Counted from the first letter of the stretch, positions 37,801 through 46,648 are shown. The stretch is 64,000 bases of DNA from Gluconacetobacter asukensis (GCF_014174375.1 NZ_JABEQE010000005.1:186001-250000); one strand, 5' to 3'. Notes: generated by a model from the sequence alone, not told the origin. Translations and numbers: made by a program.

Positions 37801-38359
37801 GCACCGGTTCAGCCTCGCCGGAGGGGAAGATGTCGAAGATACCGCCCCGGGTCGCGAATTCGCCCGGCTCCATCACCGTATCGGTGCGGTTGTAGCCGTT
37901 GGTCACCAGCAGTTCGATCAGGAATTCCTGATCCAGATTGTCGCCGGTCGTCACCGTCAGCGACTGGCCGCGAAAGGCGGCGCGCGGCGTTACCCGCTGA
38001 ACCAGCCCGCCAACCGTGGTCAGCACGATGCGCGGGCCCTTCGCGGGCTCCAGCAATCGCGTCAGGGTGGCAACCCGTTCAGCGACGATCGCCGGATTGG
38101 GCGATACCCGATCGTAGGGAAGGCAATCCCATGCCGGAAAGCGCAGGATTTCGGCATTCGGCGCGATGAACGAGAGCAGATCGCCGATCCGCGCCATGCC
38201 CGCATCGTCGCGCGCCACATGCAGCACCGGCCCGTCATGCTCGCGCGCGCGCCGGGCGACGAGGAAAGCGTCATATCCGTCCGGCACGCCCCAGACATTC
38301 ATCCAGCCGGCATGCCCGGCAGATACCGCAGCGGCGTGGTCCCTCCCCTCTGCTGTCAT
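34865..38359 (-). CDS. mfd: Transcription-repair coupling factor Mfd
   Basis: 1,164 aa, normal for Mfd. The N-terminal UvrB-homology part (FPAWDCLPYDRVSPN, GGIFDIFPSGEAEPVRLDLFGDE), the RNA-polymerase interaction domain with GDLVVHQDYGIGRYDGL, the helicase with Walker A CGDVGFGKTEVALRA and Walker B LIIDEEQHFG, and the C-terminal TRCF domain are all present in order. It releases stalled RNA polymerase and recruits UvrA. The start overlaps the sdhE stop as ATGA, a coupling also seen in related genomes as I recall. Confidence 0.97.
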   Translation of the reverse strand: MTAEGRDHAAAVSAGHAGWMNVWGVPDGYDAFLVARRAREHDGPVLHVARDDAGMARIGDLLSFIAPNAEILRFPAWDCLPYDRVSPNPAIVAERVATLTRLLEPAKGPRIVLTTVGGLVQRVTPRAAFRGQSLTVTTGDNLDQEFLIELLVTNGYNRTDTVMEPGEFATRGGIFDIFPSGEAEPVRLDLFGDEVENIRRFDPATQRSSDRLDRFVMRPVADFSLDQASISRFRTGWRDLFGPAAAGDPLYQHVSDGRRHAGLEHWLPLFYEHLETLVDYLPGVAVIMAHQADEVLSSRLEMIADHFEARRQPVREGEVPYRPLPPHLMYLDRKGWDGMLSGHPVVVFNPFSRPDGAEGIDALGRPGILFARSVGDGSRENVFAMLDAQVRQWAETGRRAYLSAWTRGSRERIATLLREHGMRAETFETWTQAQDLPAGTVGLLTLGLERGFIADNLAFVSEQDLLGERISRPPRRRKRADQFIAEASEIAEGDLVVHQDYGIGRYDGLETVAVGSAPHDCLRLVYDGNEKLFLPVENIELLSRFGSDQAGVSLDKLGGASWQNRKSRMKQRIRDMAGELIRTAAMRALREAPSLTPAEGLWDEFCSRFPFAETEDQARAIADVLEDMGSGRPMDRLVCGDVGFGKTEVALRAAFVAAMSGAQVAVVVPTTLLARQHFRTFSARFAGLPVTVAQLSRMVTAKDAAAVRKGLADGSINIIIGTHALLAKGVQFADLELLIIDEEQHFGVAHKEKLKALREDVHVLTLSATPLPRTLQLALTGVREMSLIATPPTDRLAVRTFIMPFDSVVIREAIQRERFRGGQIFCVVPRIEDLDRMGARLQEIVPDARLVQAHGRLTPTELERVMTEFSDGKYDILLSTNIVESGLDMPAVNTLIIHRADMFGLGQLYQLRGRVGRGKQRGYAYLTWPQTHVLSAAAEKRLEVMQTLDTLGAGFTLASHDLDLRGAGNLLGDEQSGHIREVGIELYQQMLEDAVAELRAEKGRRKAEDRDWTPNIILGLPVLIPEEYVPDLPVRLGLYRRIAALANDAEIEAMEAELVDRFGSLPDPVRNLLDVVAIKRLCREAGVERLEAGPKGMVIQFRGNHFANPAGLVAWMATQKEGNVRLRPDHKLALVREMTNAQRIRLAKDTVQALGRLAEQEKAA

Positions 38360-38667
38360 CGTTCTCCCCGGATCGCAGCCTGCCGGGCGGGATCGTTCGC
38401 ATCGGCGATGATGGCCCGCATCATCGGGCAGTCGACCTCGGCCGGCACCGGCTTGCGGCCACTCAGCCAGTCCGCCAGATCGGCGTCCGGCAGGTCCATC
38501 ACCGCTTCCAGCGCATCCATTTCGGCATCCGACATCGCCGCCAGGCGCGGGGCGACAAAGCCGCCGATCAGGATGTCCGCTTCATGCGTACCGCGATGCG
38601 TGGCGCGGAAATAAATCCGGCGACGGCGCGGATCGAGGGTCGAAAAGTCCGATGTGTCGAGGGACAT
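38356..38667 (-). CDS. sdhE: Succinate dehydrogenase assembly factor SdhE
   Basis: 103 aa. It belongs to the SdhE/YgfY/Sdh5 family that helps attach FAD to SdhA. The RGxxE signature is present in ATHRGTHEADILIGGF and the downstream helix contains ALEAVMDLPDADLADWLSG, typical of the family. It overlaps mfd by four bases (ATGA) and diverges from recG. The C-terminal tail is slightly longer than in E. coli. Confidence 0.92.
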   Translation of the reverse strand: MSLDTSDFSTLDPRRRRIYFRATHRGTHEADILIGGFVAPRLAAMSDAEMDALEAVMDLPDADLADWLSGRKPVPAEVDCPMMRAIIADANDPARQAAIRGER

Positions 38668-38818
38668 GGTACCTGCCCGGATATGGTTTCGTTTTGTTCC
38701 TTCGCGTTGCTGTCCTATAGCCCTCCGTCAGGGTCCTGTCAGCCCGGCAGTCGCACCGGCCCGGAGAAACGGCCCCCGCAGAAAACGAACCGGGAAATTG
38801 AGGACGATCGAGCCCAGC

Positions 38819-40924
38819 GTGTCCGACATCATCATCCAGGACGATTCACGGGCCCTCCTCGGCCCGCTTCTGGCCCCGCTTGCCACGCTCCCCGGGGTCG
38901 GCACCGCCACCGCCAAACTGCTGGCGCGCGCGACCGGCGGCACGCGCGTGGCCGACCTGCTGTTCCACCTTCCCGAGTCCGTAATCGACCGTCGCTATCG
39001 TCCCATGATGCGCGACGCCATTCCGGGCCGGATCTGCACGATGCATGGCAGCGTGCAGCGGGTGGACGCACCCGCGCGCGGCAGGCGCCAGCCCTGGCGG
39101 GTCCGCCTGTCGGATGGCAGCGGGACGATCGACCTGGCTTTTTTCTCGCCCTATCAGGCACGGCAGATGGTGGTCGGCAGCGAGGTCGCGGTCTCGGGCA
39201 TGCTGGACGAATTCGGCGACCGGCTCTCGATCGCCAACCCCGATTATATCGTGCCGGGCGGCGATATCGGCCGCATCCCGATGCTGGACCCGGTCTGGCC
39301 GCTGACGGCGGGCCTCTTCCCCCGCCACATTCGCAATGCGCTGCGCCAGGCCTTTCTGCGTTTCCCCGCCCTGCCCGAATGGCTGGACCCCACACTCGTC
39401 AGCCGGCGGCATTGGCCCGATTTCGAAACCGCATTGCGCCAATTACATTGCCCCGATGAATTTCCCGAGCTGCTGAAGGACGATGCCTACGCAGCGGCGT
39501 CCGAACGGGCGCGCCTGCGCCTGGCCTGCGACGAATTGCTGGCCGAACAGGTAGCGATGGCCGAGGCAAGACGGCGCAACCGCAACCGCCCCGGCCGCGC
39601 GGTCGTGCCGACAGGGGCACTGCGCACCACGGCGCTGGAGCGCTTCGGCCACCCTCCCACCGGCGCCCAGACCCGAGCCCTGCGCGAGATCGATGCCGAT
39701 CTGGCCTCCCCCAACCCGATGCTGCGGCTGGTGCAGGGCGATGTCGGCGCGGGCAAGACATTGGTGGCCTTGCAGGCCATGCTGGGCGCGGTAGAGGCCG
39801 GCCATCAGGCCGTGCTGATGGCGCCGACCGAGATCCTTGCCCGCCAGCATCTGGCCACCTTCACCAGGCTGGCGCCCGTGCCCGTCGCCTTCCTCAGCGG
39901 CAGCGTCAAGGGCCGGGCCCGGCGCGACGTACTGGAGGCCATCGCCACCGGCCGCGCGCCGCTGGTCGTGGGCACGCACGCCCTGTTCCAGGACAAGGTG
40001 GTATTCGCCGACCTGGCACTGGCGGTCATCGACGAACAGCACCGTTTCGGCGTCGAACAGCGGCTTCTGCTGGGCGAAAAGGGGCACCTGACCGACATCC
40101 TGGTCATGACCGCCACCCCGATTCCGCGCACCCTCCTGCTGACCCAATGGGGCGAGATGCAGGTCAGTCGCCTGGACGAAAAGCCGGCGGGGCGGCTGCC
40201 GGTCCGCACCTCGCTGCACGCCATGGCGTCACTGGGCGACCTGTTGGATGGAATCGGCCGCGCCATCGCAGGGGGCGCACGCGTGTTCTGGGTCTGTCCC
40301 CTGGTCAGCGAGAGCGAGGCACTGGACATCGCAGCGGCCGAGGCACGCTTTGCTGTGCTGGTCGAGCGATTTGGGCCGGTGGTGGGCCTGGCACACGGCC
40401 AGCAGGACATCGCGGTGCGCGAGGCCGCAATCGCCGATTTCGCCGCCGGCCGAACCCAGATCCTGGTTGCAACGACGGTGATCGAGGTCGGGGTCGACAT
40501 CCCCGCCGCCACCGTGATGGTGATTGAGCACGCCGAGCGGTTCGGCCTGGCGCAATTGCATCAGCTGCGCGGCCGCGTGGGTCGCGGCGGTGCCGAATCG
40601 TTCTGCCTGCTGCTGCATGACGACACGCTGGGCAAGACGGCGCGGCGCAGACTGGCCCTGCTGCGCGATACCGAGGACGGCTTCCTGATCGCTGATGAGG
40701 ATTTCCGCCTGCGCGGCGGCGGCGACCTGACGGGCCGCCGCCAGTCCGGCCTGCCCGACCTGCGCCTGGCAACCGGCGCTCGGCTGGACCTGCTGGTGAC
40801 GATCGCCGCACAGGACGCACAACGCATCGTCGAAGGCGGCGCCGAGGCAAGGCGCGGCGCAATCGCGCTGGCCGTGGAACTGTTCGACAGGCACGACGCC
40901 GCCAGAACCTTACGATCCGGTTAG
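38819..40924 (+). CDS. recG: ATP-dependent DNA helicase RecG
   Basis: 701 aa from a GTG at 38819; a TTG at 38798 in the same frame is an alternative, and no ATG is near. The wedge/OB domain (about residues 20-200) is followed by the helicase: GDVGAGKTLVALQAM (Walker A), AVIDEQHRFGVEQR (DEQH box), MTATPIPRTLLL, and the C-terminal QLRGRVGRG motif VI. RecG rewinds stalled replication forks and branch-migrates Holliday junctions. It diverges from sdhE-mfd over a 151-base gap. Confidence 0.95.
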   Translation: MSDIIIQDDSRALLGPLLAPLATLPGVGTATAKLLARATGGTRVADLLFHLPESVIDRRYRPMMRDAIPGRICTMHGSVQRVDAPARGRRQPWRVRLSDGSGTIDLAFFSPYQARQMVVGSEVAVSGMLDEFGDRLSIANPDYIVPGGDIGRIPMLDPVWPLTAGLFPRHIRNALRQAFLRFPALPEWLDPTLVSRRHWPDFETALRQLHCPDEFPELLKDDAYAAASERARLRLACDELLAEQVAMAEARRRNRNRPGRAVVPTGALRTTALERFGHPPTGAQTRALREIDADLASPNPMLRLVQGDVGAGKTLVALQAMLGAVEAGHQAVLMAPTEILARQHLATFTRLAPVPVAFLSGSVKGRARRDVLEAIATGRAPLVVGTHALFQDKVVFADLALAVIDEQHRFGVEQRLLLGEKGHLTDILVMTATPIPRTLLLTQWGEMQVSRLDEKPAGRLPVRTSLHAMASLGDLLDGIGRAIAGGARVFWVCPLVSESEALDIAAAEARFAVLVERFGPVVGLAHGQQDIAVREAAIADFAAGRTQILVATTVIEVGVDIPAATVMVIEHAERFGLAQLHQLRGRVGRGGAESFCLLLHDDTLGKTARRRLALLRDTEDGFLIADEDFRLRGGGDLTGRRQSGLPDLRLATGARLDLLVTIAAQDAQRIVEGGAEARRGAIALAVELFDRHDAARTLRSG

Positions 40925-41034
40925 GTTTTCCTCTCCTTGCCGCGAAGAGGCTGACCGGAAGTAATGAACCGTAAGCACCGAAGCACAGGAAACGCGCGCC
41001 GGATCACCACCAGCGCGCATTTCCGTTCAGCCTG

Positions 41035-42072
41035 TCAGAATTTGGCGGACAGGGCCAGCGACCCGTAATTGAACAACCCGCTGCGCGCACCCTGGAATTG
41101 CTGGGTCTGCCACACCTGGCTATAGGACAGGCGCATGCCATGCCACATGATCGCAACACCGGCATGGATCTCGCCCACATCCCACTTCACCGGCACATGC
41201 GGCGAATTGCTGCGCATCGTGTTGCCTTGCAGCGTGGCGTCATACCCGACCGCATAGCCCGTCACGTTGCCGAAGACATACCACGCCACCGGCCGGCTCA
41301 GGCGATAGGCGTCGGTCCCGTCGGTGCCCGGCCCGATGGTGGGCGTGCCGAAATCGCTGTTCAGCCCCTGGCCGATACGGAACGTATCCGCCACCGAACC
41401 ATAGATGCGGTAATCACCGATCGCGGCCGAGGTAGCAGGCAGCATGTCCATCGAGATGCCATAGACGTCAGCCAGCGGCAGCCGCCAGGTCCGCCCGGCC
41501 TGCACCTGGAAGATCGGCTGGTTCTGCAGCTGATGCTTCCAGCCCAGGTTCTTGGTATCGCCGATCGCGCCGTGGAAGCCATTCTGCAATTGCTGGCCCA
41601 GACCCGCCGGTCCCATGACACCGACCTGGATACCGAAGACCGAGCGGGACAGATCCGTATCGTTGATCAGGTTGACGGTCCCCAGCAGCAGGCTGGAATA
41701 AGGCCGGTCACGCGATGACGGCACGCTGATCTGCGTATCGGTCGGCGTATAGATAAGCTGTTGCAGCCCCAGGCTGATGCGGGTGACGCCAGCGCCCATG
41801 ATGGCATGGTTGATCGTCTCGATCGGGGCCGGCTGGTTGTCGGTGCCCGATGTCCAGTTGATGCGCAGGCCGCTGGTATAATACTGGTCCGACGTGCCCT
41901 TCAGGGTGCTGACCGCGTCGTTCTCCCCCTGGAGCGTCCAGGTGCCGTACGGGTCCTGCAGCGGCGTGGCATGGGCCGGGGCGCAGATGACTGCCGCGAG
42001 GCACCCCATTCCGGCCAGCGTACCGGCCCGCGCCATCCAAAGGGCTGTTCTTTCCGTCTTTGTCTGGCCCAT
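41035..42072 (-). CDS. LpxR-like outer-membrane lipid A 3'-O-deacylase
   Basis: 345 aa with a signal peptide ending AHA. The family pattern of LpxR (DUF2219) is clear: GENDAVSTLKGTSDQYYTSG near the mature N-terminus with the active-site Asn-Asp pair, RDRPYSSLLLGTVNL, and the catalytic-type His in NGFHGAIGDTKNLGWKHQL. The rest alternates as in a 12-strand barrel and ends with a C-terminal Phe, an outer-membrane insertion signal. In Salmonella LpxR removes the 3' acyloxyacyl group from lipid A. Specificity here is inferred. GGAAAGGGAAG precedes the ATG. Confidence 0.85.
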   Translation of the reverse strand: MGQTKTERTALWMARAGTLAGMGCLAAVICAPAHATPLQDPYGTWTLQGENDAVSTLKGTSDQYYTSGLRINWTSGTDNQPAPIETINHAIMGAGVTRISLGLQQLIYTPTDTQISVPSSRDRPYSSLLLGTVNLINDTDLSRSVFGIQVGVMGPAGLGQQLQNGFHGAIGDTKNLGWKHQLQNQPIFQVQAGRTWRLPLADVYGISMDMLPATSAAIGDYRIYGSVADTFRIGQGLNSDFGTPTIGPGTDGTDAYRLSRPVAWYVFGNVTGYAVGYDATLQGNTMRSNSPHVPVKWDVGEIHAGVAIMWHGMRLSYSQVWQTQQFQGARSGLFNYGSLALSAKF

Positions 42073-42473
42073 CAGCTTCCCTTTCCACTGCGCGACGCCG
42101 TGTCTACCGCGCCCATCGACTGTCTAAAACGTCCCGGCGTTTCGAGAAAGCCCATGGACGTTTTTCGTGATCGACCAATCCACTCCGGCCGCCCGCCATG
42201 GCGGGCATCCAGGCCACCCACCACAGCCGCGCCAACATTAATCGTTGGTCACATTAAAGATGACGAGGTGATGGAACCGTGAGCCGAAGTTATGCTTATC
42301 TGTATTGGATGCCGACGCATTCGTGCTAGGGTCCGCGCGGGGAAAGGATGCTGTCCGCCACGGCCGCTCAGGCGGTTCGGAGAACGGTTGTGTAATGCCT
42401 TGATCCAGCAAAATTTCTTCATCCGGTGGCTCCTGGGACAGGACCCGCCAACTAGACCTCGGGATTACGACCG
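42073..42473. promoter_or_regulatory. 401-base divergent intergenic region with cold-shock leader
   Basis: No convincing gene. It must hold the promoter of the lpxR-like gene (minus) and of the cold-shock gene (plus). Visible elements are an inverted repeat AAAACGTCC (42126-42134) with GGACGTTTT (42156-42164), a 16-bp palindrome GCCCGCCATGGCGGGC (42191-42206), and a possible plus-strand promoter TTGGAT (42305-42310), 16-base spacer, TAGGGT (42327-42332). The last would leave a leader of about 135 bases, and long leaders are usual in cold-shock mRNAs. Confidence 0.4.
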
Positions 42474-43163
42474 TTGAGAAGTAACAGGACCGACCGCAGC
42501 CCCCGTTCCCCGCGCCGCGGCGGATTTGACGACGATTTCATGTCGCCGCCGACGTTTGGTGATCGTGGCAGCAGCGCTCCCCGTCGCCCCATGGGTGGCG
42601 GCGGCGCCCCCTCGCAGGTGATCGCCTCGGGACCGGAGATCAGCGCCTCCGTCAAGTGGTTCAACAGCGAGAAGGGCTTCGGCTTCGTCGAACTGGCAGA
42701 CGGTTCGGGCGATGTCTTCCTTCACGCCAACGCTCTGGCGCAGAGCGGCCACAGCTCCGTCTCGCCGGGCACGACGCTGGTCGTCCGCATCGGCCAGGGC
42801 CCCAAGGGTCGCCAGGTCGCGTCGGTCAGCTCGGTTGACGAAAGCACCGCCCAGCCGGAGCGTCCGCGCGGCTTCGGCGCCGGCCCCGGCGCCCCGCGTG
42901 CCCCCGGCGGCTTCGGCGGCCGTCCGGCCCGCCCGGCCCCCGACCTGTCGCAGGCGCAGGATATGCGCGGCATCGTGAAGTGGTACAACGCCACGAAGGG
43001 CTTCGGCTTCATCACCCCGGAAACCGGCGGCAAGGACATCTTTGTCCACGCTTCGGCTCTGGAGCGTTCGGGCCTGACGGGCCTGACGGAAGGCCAGACG
43101 GCGAACGTGCAGGTCGTCCAGGGCCAGAAGGGCCCCGAGGCTGCCTCCATCAGCGTCGACTGA
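42474..43163 (+). CDS. Protein with two cold-shock domains
   Basis: 229 aa from a TTG at 42474; an ATG at 42540 (MSPPTFGDRG) is the alternative. Two CSDs each carry RNP1: KWFNSEKGFGFVEL with DVFLHANAL (about residues 60-125) and KWYNATKGFGFITP with DIFVHASAL (about 165-228). They are joined by a Gly/Pro/Arg linker, and the N-terminus is basic and Arg-rich. The family binds single-stranded RNA/DNA and melts RNA structure. A tandem arrangement is less usual than the ~70-aa single-domain CspA type. A strong terminator follows. Confidence 0.9.
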   Translation: MRSNRTDRSPRSPRRGGFDDDFMSPPTFGDRGSSAPRRPMGGGGAPSQVIASGPEISASVKWFNSEKGFGFVELADGSGDVFLHANALAQSGHSSVSPGTTLVVRIGQGPKGRQVASVSSVDESTAQPERPRGFGAGPGAPRAPGGFGGRPARPAPDLSQAQDMRGIVKWYNATKGFGFITPETGGKDIFVHASALERSGLTGLTEGQTANVQVVQGQKGPEAASISVD

Positions 43164-43188
43164 TCCGGCTACCAGCCGAATCAACAAG

Positions 43189-43220
43189 CAGGGCCGCCCT
43201 TGGGCGGCCCTGTTTTTGTT
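43189..43220 (+). terminator. Rho-independent terminator of the cold-shock gene
   Basis: CAGGGCCGCC (43189-43198), loop CTTG, GGCGGCCCTG (43203-43212), followed by TTTTTGTTT. A 10-bp perfect GC-rich stem plus T-run. Confidence 0.94.
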
Positions 43221-43354
43221 TGGGGGCCTTCTCCCTCGCACCTTCGCTCCACGCCGTTCAACCCAAAGCCGACCACTACCGGCACAAAGTGTCTGCCCAC
43301 GTGACGATGCGCCTTAAAACAACGCGATAACGCGCCGAAACGCTGTCGAAGGGC

Positions 43355-43843
43355 CTATTCCTTGCCCTTGTTGCGCATCAGCCGCGCCTTGTCGCGCTGC
43401 CAGTCACGTTCGGCGATCGCGTGGCGCTTGTCGGCCTTCTTGCGCCCTTCGCCGATGCCCAGCGTGACCTTGGCCAGACCGCGAGCATTGAAATGGATAT
43501 CCAGCGGCACCAGCGTCACGCCTTCGCGCGCCACGGCCCCCAGCAGCTTGTTCACCTGCTTGCCGTGCAGCAGCAGCTTGCGCGGCGCGCGGGGCTCGAA
43601 GCGCGACAGCACACCACCCTGATATTCGGGGATATAGCTGTTGAACAACCAGATCTCGCCATTCCGGTCTCCGGCATAGGCTTCGTTGATCGTGGCGCGC
43701 CCCATGCGCAGACTCTTGACCTCCGGCCCCTTCAGCACCAGCCCCGCCTCGACCGTTTCCAGGATCGTGTAATCGAACCGGCCCTTGCGATTCTGCGCCG
43801 CGATACCGTGCGAGATCATGCCGCTCTTGTTTTTTTCAGCCAT
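43355..43843 (-). CDS. smpB: SsrA-binding protein SmpB
   Basis: 162 aa. It binds tmRNA for rescue of stalled ribosomes. The OB-fold blocks are standard: [42 protein letters not shown], and [14 protein letters not shown]; the basic C-terminal tail [23 protein letters not shown] enters the ribosomal mRNA channel in the family. It starts five bases after dapA ends, and the dapA-smpB order is common in alphaproteobacteria. Confidence 0.97.
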   Translation of the reverse strand: MAEKNKSGMISHGIAAQNRKGRFDYTILETVEAGLVLKGPEVKSLRMGRATINEAYAGDRNGEIWLFNSYIPEYQGGVLSRFEPRAPRKLLLHGKQVNKLLGAVAREGVTLVPLDIHFNARGLAKVTLGIGEGRKKADKRHAIAERDWQRDKARLMRNKGKE

Positions 43844-43848
43844 GATCG

Positions 43849-44730
43849 TCAGTTCAGCAGGCCGACAGCGGCCATCGCCTCACGAACCTTGGCACGGGAA
43901 TCCTCGGTCAGCGGCGCCAGCGGCAGGCGGCAGGTCTCGCCCGTCAGTCCCAGCAGGCTGGCGGCATATTTCACCGGCGCCGGATTGCTTTCGCAGAACA
44001 GTGCGTCATGCAGCGGCGACAACCGGTCCTGCAGCGCCATCGCATCGGCCACGCGCCCATCCTGCCATGCGCGATGCAGCTCGGCACACAGGCGCGGCGC
44101 GACATTGGAGGTCACGCTGATGCAGCCATCGCCTCCGGCCGCCAGGAACGAGACCACGGTGCCATCTTCGCCCGAAAGCTGATTGAAGGGCTTGTGGCCA
44201 ATCGCCCGGCGAACCTGGATCGGCCGCAGCAGATTGGCGGTGGCATCCTTCACGCCGACGATCCGTGCATGCCGCGCCAGGCGCGCCATAGTCTCGACGG
44301 AGACATCCACCACCGACCGGCCGGGAATGTTGTAGACGATCAACGGCAGGTCGGTCGCATCGGCAACCGCCATGAAATGCCGGTACAAACCTTCCTGAGT
44401 CGGCTTGTTGTAATAAGGTGCCACGACCAGAACGGCATCGGCGCCGGCTTCCTTGGCGTGGCGCGCCATGATGACGGCCTCGGCGGTGCTGTTCGAACCC
44501 GCACCGGCGATGACAGGCACCCGTCCCGCCACGACCTGAACCGCATATTCGACCACGCGCGCATGCTCGTCATGCGTCAGGGTGGGGCTTTCGCCCGTGG
44601 TGCCCATCGGCACGACGCCCGACGACCCTTCGGTGACCTGCCAGTCGAGGAATCGGCCCAGAGCCGGAAAATCCAGCGATCCGTCATCGTTCATCGGCGT
44701 AATCAGGGCTGTGATCGAACCCTTGAACAT
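43849..44730 (-). CDS. dapA: 4-hydroxy-tetrahydrodipicolinate synthase
   Basis: 293 aa from the ATG at 44730 ([13 protein letters not shown]), the usual DapA start; the frame is open 14 codons further. It condenses pyruvate and aspartate semialdehyde in lysine and diaminopimelate synthesis. [12 protein letters not shown], Tyr in [14 protein letters not shown] and the Schiff-base Lys in [11 protein letters not shown] are present. Length is normal. It is cotranscribed with smpB. A hairpin at 44819-44844 separates it from pheA. Confidence 0.96.
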   Translation of the reverse strand: MFKGSITALITPMNDDGSLDFPALGRFLDWQVTEGSSGVVPMGTTGESPTLTHDEHARVVEYAVQVVAGRVPVIAGAGSNSTAEAVIMARHAKEAGADAVLVVAPYYNKPTQEGLYRHFMAVADATDLPLIVYNIPGRSVVDVSVETMARLARHARIVGVKDATANLLRPIQVRRAIGHKPFNQLSGEDGTVVSFLAAGGDGCISVTSNVAPRLCAELHRAWQDGRVADAMALQDRLSPLHDALFCESNPAPVKYAASLLGLTGETCRLPLAPLTEDSRAKVREAMAAVGLLN

Positions 44731-44818
44731 AGTCGTTTCCACTCGAATCTCGCAGGCTGTGACATGGGCCACCCCCTCGGGCCGGCCCGACAGGATGGTG
44801 ATCCTGCCTGTTCTGTTA

Positions 44819-44844
44819 AGAGGCTGTTTGCAAAGTCAGCCTCT
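44819..44844. terminator. Hairpin between pheA and dapA
   Basis: AGAGGCTG (44819-44826) and CAGCCTCT (44837-44844) form a perfect 8-bp stem with a 10-base loop. Read on the minus strand it follows pheA and precedes dapA. The following bases (TAACAGAACAGG) are not a T-run, so it may be a weak terminator or a leader element of dapA. Its GAGGCTGTTTGC arm also recalls IS ends. Confidence 0.45.
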
Positions 44845-44885
44845 GATCTATCCTGTTAATGCCGGGTATGGGGGCTAGGCAACCA

Positions 44886-45761
44886 TCATCGGCCCGACGC
44901 CGCATCCTCACGGAACGGCGAACCCGGATAAACACCCAGAATCGCGGATGTTTCGGAAAAAAAGGCCAACTCCGCCAACGCCCGCCCCAGCGGCTCATCC
45001 TCGGGATGCCCTTCGACATCCAGCAGGAATTGCGTGGCGGCGAACGACCCGTCCAGCATGTAGCTCTCCAGCCGCGTCATGTTCACGCCATTGGTAGCAA
45101 ACCCGCCCAGCACCTTGTACAGCGCGCCCGCCGTGTTGCGGACGCGGAACAGCACGGTGGTCACGGTCCCCTTCTGCCCCGCCGGCGGCCGGATGGCATC
45201 GCGCGAGGTGATATAGAAGCGGGTGGTGTTATGCGCCGCATCCTCGACATTATGGCGCAGCACCACCAGCCCGTTCAGCTCCGCCGCCAGGGCCGACGCC
45301 ACGGCCACATCCTCGGGATTGTTCCAGCGAGCCACCAGCTCGGCCGCGCCCGCCGTATCGAATTCCACCACCGGGGTCAGGTTCAGCGCCTCGATAACGC
45401 CCCGGATCTGCCCCATGGCGACCGGATGGGTATGCACCCGCCGGGCCTGGGCGACCGTGCTGCCGGGAACACCCAGCAGGCAATGTTCGACCCGCTGGAA
45501 ATGCTCACCGACGATGTTCAGTCCCGCCTGCGGCAGCAGGGCATGGATATCCGGCACCCGGCCCGCCAGGCTGTTCTCGCAGGCCAGCATGCCCAGATCC
45601 GCGCGCCCGTCATGCACCGCCGCAATGGCGTCGGCGAAGGTTTCGCACGGCAGCGTGGTCCAGCCCGGAAAAGCCTGCCGGCATGCCAGGTCGGAATAGG
45701 CACCCGGCCGCCCCTGGAAAGCGATGATCCCCATCGGCGGAATGGAAGGCGCGCCGCTCAT
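44886..45761 (-). CDS. pheA: Prephenate dehydratase
   Basis: 291 aa from the ATG at 45761, which overlaps the kdsB stop as ATGA. It makes phenylpyruvate for phenylalanine. The catalytic domain has IAFQGRPGAYSD, MLACENSLAGRVPDIHALL and the Thr-Arg-Phe motif HNTTRFYIT. The C-terminal ACT domain (about residues 195-280) has TAGALYKVLGGFATNGVNM and RLESYMLDGSF, where the ESRP motif of the E. coli Phe-binding site is ESYM, as in other alphaproteobacteria. No chorismate mutase domain is attached. Confidence 0.95.
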   Translation of the reverse strand: MSGAPSIPPMGIIAFQGRPGAYSDLACRQAFPGWTTLPCETFADAIAAVHDGRADLGMLACENSLAGRVPDIHALLPQAGLNIVGEHFQRVEHCLLGVPGSTVAQARRVHTHPVAMGQIRGVIEALNLTPVVEFDTAGAAELVARWNNPEDVAVASALAAELNGLVVLRHNVEDAAHNTTRFYITSRDAIRPPAGQKGTVTTVLFRVRNTAGALYKVLGGFATNGVNMTRLESYMLDGSFAATQFLLDVEGHPEDEPLGRALAELAFFSETSAILGVYPGSPFREDAASGR

Positions 45762-46501
45762 GCCACGCCTGCCAGAATGCGGCGCGCGCGTTCCAGGTCC
45801 GCCGGCGTGTCCACGCCGAACGGCGCGACTCCGATCCGGGCGCATCCGATGATCATTCCGGCCTCCAGGGCTCTGAGCTGCTCCAGTTTTTCACGCCGCT
45901 CCAGCGCCGCTTCCGGCAGCGCCACGAACCGCGCGAGCGCCGCACGGCGATAGGCATAAATCCCGACATGATGCCATAGCGCCCCCTCGCCCCACGGAAC
46001 CGCCGCCCGCGAAAAATACAGCGCCCGCGCCACGGCCTGCGGGGCGCCGTCGGGAAAGGCGCAGGCGACCTTGACCACCGATTCCGCCTGCGCCTCGCCA
46101 GACTCGGTGACGGGGGCAACCAGCGTGCCGATATCCACCGCCCGGTCGGCCAGCGGCAGCAGCGCAGCGACCAGGGTCTCCGGCGCCAACCCCGGCAGAT
46201 CGCCCTGCAGATTCACGACCACGTCGTGCCGGCCATCGGGGTCCACGGTCGCAAGCGCATGCCAGACCCGGTCGGAGCCGGACGGCAACGCAGGATCGGT
46301 CAGGACCGCGGTGCCCCCGGCATCGGCCACCACCTGCGCCAGTTCGGGTTCGGCCACCGCAACCACGACCGGCCCGATATCGGCCGCGCGCGCACGCTCC
46401 AGCACATGCAGGATCATGGGCCGGTCGCCGATCATGGCCAGCGGCTTGCCCGGAAGGCGCGTCGAGGCCATGCGGGCGGGGATAATGACGATTGGATTCA
46501 T
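45758..46501 (-). CDS. kdsB: 3-deoxy-manno-octulosonate cytidylyltransferase
   Basis: 247 aa from the ATG at 46501. It activates Kdo as CMP-Kdo for lipopolysaccharide. The nucleotidyltransferase motif IPARMASTRLPGKPL at the N-terminus, DRPMILHVLERA, VVNLQGDLPGL and the C-terminal VDTPADLERARRIL are typical of KdsB. The usual NVQGDEP reads NLQGDLP here. It overlaps pheA by four bases, although the two act in unrelated pathways. Confidence 0.93.
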   Translation of the reverse strand: MNPIVIIPARMASTRLPGKPLAMIGDRPMILHVLERARAADIGPVVVAVAEPELAQVVADAGGTAVLTDPALPSGSDRVWHALATVDPDGRHDVVVNLQGDLPGLAPETLVAALLPLADRAVDIGTLVAPVTESGEAQAESVVKVACAFPDGAPQAVARALYFSRAAVPWGEGALWHHVGIYAYRRAALARFVALPEAALERREKLEQLRALEAGMIIGCARIGVAPFGVDTPADLERARRILAGVA

Positions 46502-46648
46502 GCGAACACGCAGGGGGCCTTGACACACGAAAGCGGCGGAAACGTCCGGCCGGGGAAACGCCGCTGCGGACATGCGCTCCGGCCCATCGGCACGATCCCA
46601 CGCTGCTTCACACAAGGCGGCCGGCAGTCTAGGTAAGGACCGGCCCGC

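Noticed and set aside
42191-42206. Palindrome GCCCGCCATGGCGGGC as a regulatory operator
   Set aside because: Seen once only and easily produced by chance in GC-rich DNA; kept as part of the intergenic description but not claimed as a site.
46520-46525. Consensus TTGACA as a promoter for the cytochrome gene
   Set aside because: No acceptable -10 element lies 16-18 bases downstream (CGTCCG).
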